64,000 nucleotides of DNA from Thalassotalea euphylliae (GTDB lineage Bacteria > Pseudomonadota > Gammaproteobacteria > Enterobacterales > Alteromonadaceae): NCBI RefSeq assembly GCF_003390335.1, contig NZ_QUOU01000001.1:1550001-1614000 (forward strand), read 5' to 3'. Shown one piece after another: positions 63,351-64,000 of the stretch. Every line of letters begins with the position of its first letter. Position 1 is the stretch's first letter. The position numbers were made by a program, and so were the translations under genes. The notes beneath the pieces were generated by a model. That model saw nothing but the letters and a program-made list of their open reading frames with translations. It ran no database searches and was not told where the DNA came from.

Positions 63351-64000
63351 ATGAAAAGAATAATAACAACACTTTTGCTCTGCGCCGCTATGGCGTTCAG
63401 CGTGCTAGTGCAAGCGAAAGACGCATATACTTATGCCAATTACGACCAAGTGGTAACCACACATACGTATCTAGATCTAGCTATTGATTTTGAAAACAAA
63501 GCGTTAAAAGGTTTTGCTGAGTTAGATCTAAAGTGGCTAGTTAACACTAACCAACCTATTTATCTTGATACTCGTGATCTAATTGTTCACCGTGTGATGG
63601 CAAAACGCACAGGCGGTAGCTGGCAGAAGGCTAATTTTACCCTAGCTCAGCGTGATAGCGTGCTTGGTAGCAAGCTGACGATTAACGCTAGCTTCAAAGC
63701 GGATAAGCTGCGCGTTTATTATCAATCCACTGAAAAAGCCTCAGGATTACAGTGGCTAACTCCGGCGCAAACGGCAGGTAAAAAGTTACCTTTTATGTTT
63801 AGCCAAAACCAAGCAATTCACGCTCGTTCGTGGATCCCAGTACAAGACACTCCAAGCGTTCGTATGACCTACAGCGCTCGAATCTCAACACCTGACAACG
63901 TGCTAGCGGTAATGAGTGCCAATAATGACCCAGACACCAAGCGCGATGGCGATTACTTTTTTGATATGCCACAACCCGTACCACCATACTTAATTGCCAT
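63351..64000 (+). CDS. M1-family aminopeptidase, LTA4-hydrolase-like (3' end outside window)
   Basis: The first 216 codons are visible. GAGAG precedes the ATG. A signal peptide (about 1-23, ending VQA) is followed by the N-terminal domain of family M1: GLQWLTPAQTAGKK, FSQNQAIHARSWIPVQDTPSVRMTY and VPPYLIA closely follow leukotriene-A4-hydrolase-type aminopeptidases. The zinc motif HExxH lies beyond the window. It is probably a periplasmic peptidase. Confidence 0.9.
   Translation, partial: MKRIITTLLLCAAMAFSVLVQAKDAYTYANYDQVVTTHTYLDLAIDFENKALKGFAELDLKWLVNTNQPIYLDTRDLIVHRVMAKRTGGSWQKANFTLAQRDSVLGSKLTINASFKADKLRVYYQSTEKASGLQWLTPAQTAGKKLPFMFSQNQAIHARSWIPVQDTPSVRMTYSARISTPDNVLAVMSANNDPDTKRDGDYFFDMPQPVPPYLIA

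Overview
The window looks like chromosome of a marine gammaproteobacterium of the order Alteromonadales, most likely Colwelliaceae (Thalassotalea/Colwellia-like). This is an inference from gene content and order: psrA-nagZ, dsbB-nhaB, fadR, a yeaG-yeaH-spoVR operon, and rnt next to the Na+-type flagellar gene motY. Composition is AT-leaning. I saw no rRNA, tRNA or CRISPR array.

Layout. 1-3.9 kb is a polyamine locus: a eukaryotic-type S-adenosylmethionine decarboxylase (cut by the window edge) divergent from speB-speA, with an unusually hairpin-rich spacer between them. 4.3-21.5 kb holds a NERD/zinc-ribbon protein, two chemoreceptors, rimO, a 1570-residue hybrid histidine kinase and a TPR-GGDEF diguanylate cyclase. 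Two complete insertion sequences (IS256 and IS3 families) sit inside one small exported-protein gene, and both have readable target duplications. 21.5-23.3 kb contains the most interesting locus: a split borosin RiPP pair, made of an OphMA-like peptide backbone N-methyltransferase and a separate 86-residue precursor, with a GNAT gene upstream and the diguanylate cyclase downstream. 23.6-31 kb carries an M2 (ACE-like) peptidase lipoprotein, an intergenic field of terminators and duplicated sRNA-like units, then psrA, nagZ, dsbB and nhaB.

31.3-42.5 kb appears to be a metabolic island lying between nhaB and fadR, which adjoin in E. coli. It encodes a tandem HxlR regulator, a carotenoid oxygenase family enzyme, two thiolases, a TonB receptor, an acyl-CoA ligase and a steroid-reductase-like membrane protein. 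Together they suggest uptake and oxidative breakdown of a hydrophobic, possibly isoprenoid, compound. 43.5-54.9 kb is a duplicated Sel1-repeat locus. About 8.8 kb lies between the two copies: an IS30-family element and an operon for a very large copper-radical (galactose/glyoxal) oxidase-like exoprotein, a YtkA-like lipoprotein and a MauG-like dihaem peroxidase. 55-64 kb returns to conserved housekeeping genes: spoVR-yeaH-yeaG, sodB, grxD, rnt, motY and the start of an M1 aminopeptidase.

Connections. Two fatty-acid regulators (PsrA and FadR) each have a plausible operator in front of their own gene. Several promoter regions carry short tandem repeats. All functional statements are from reading the sequence and translations; no database search was run.
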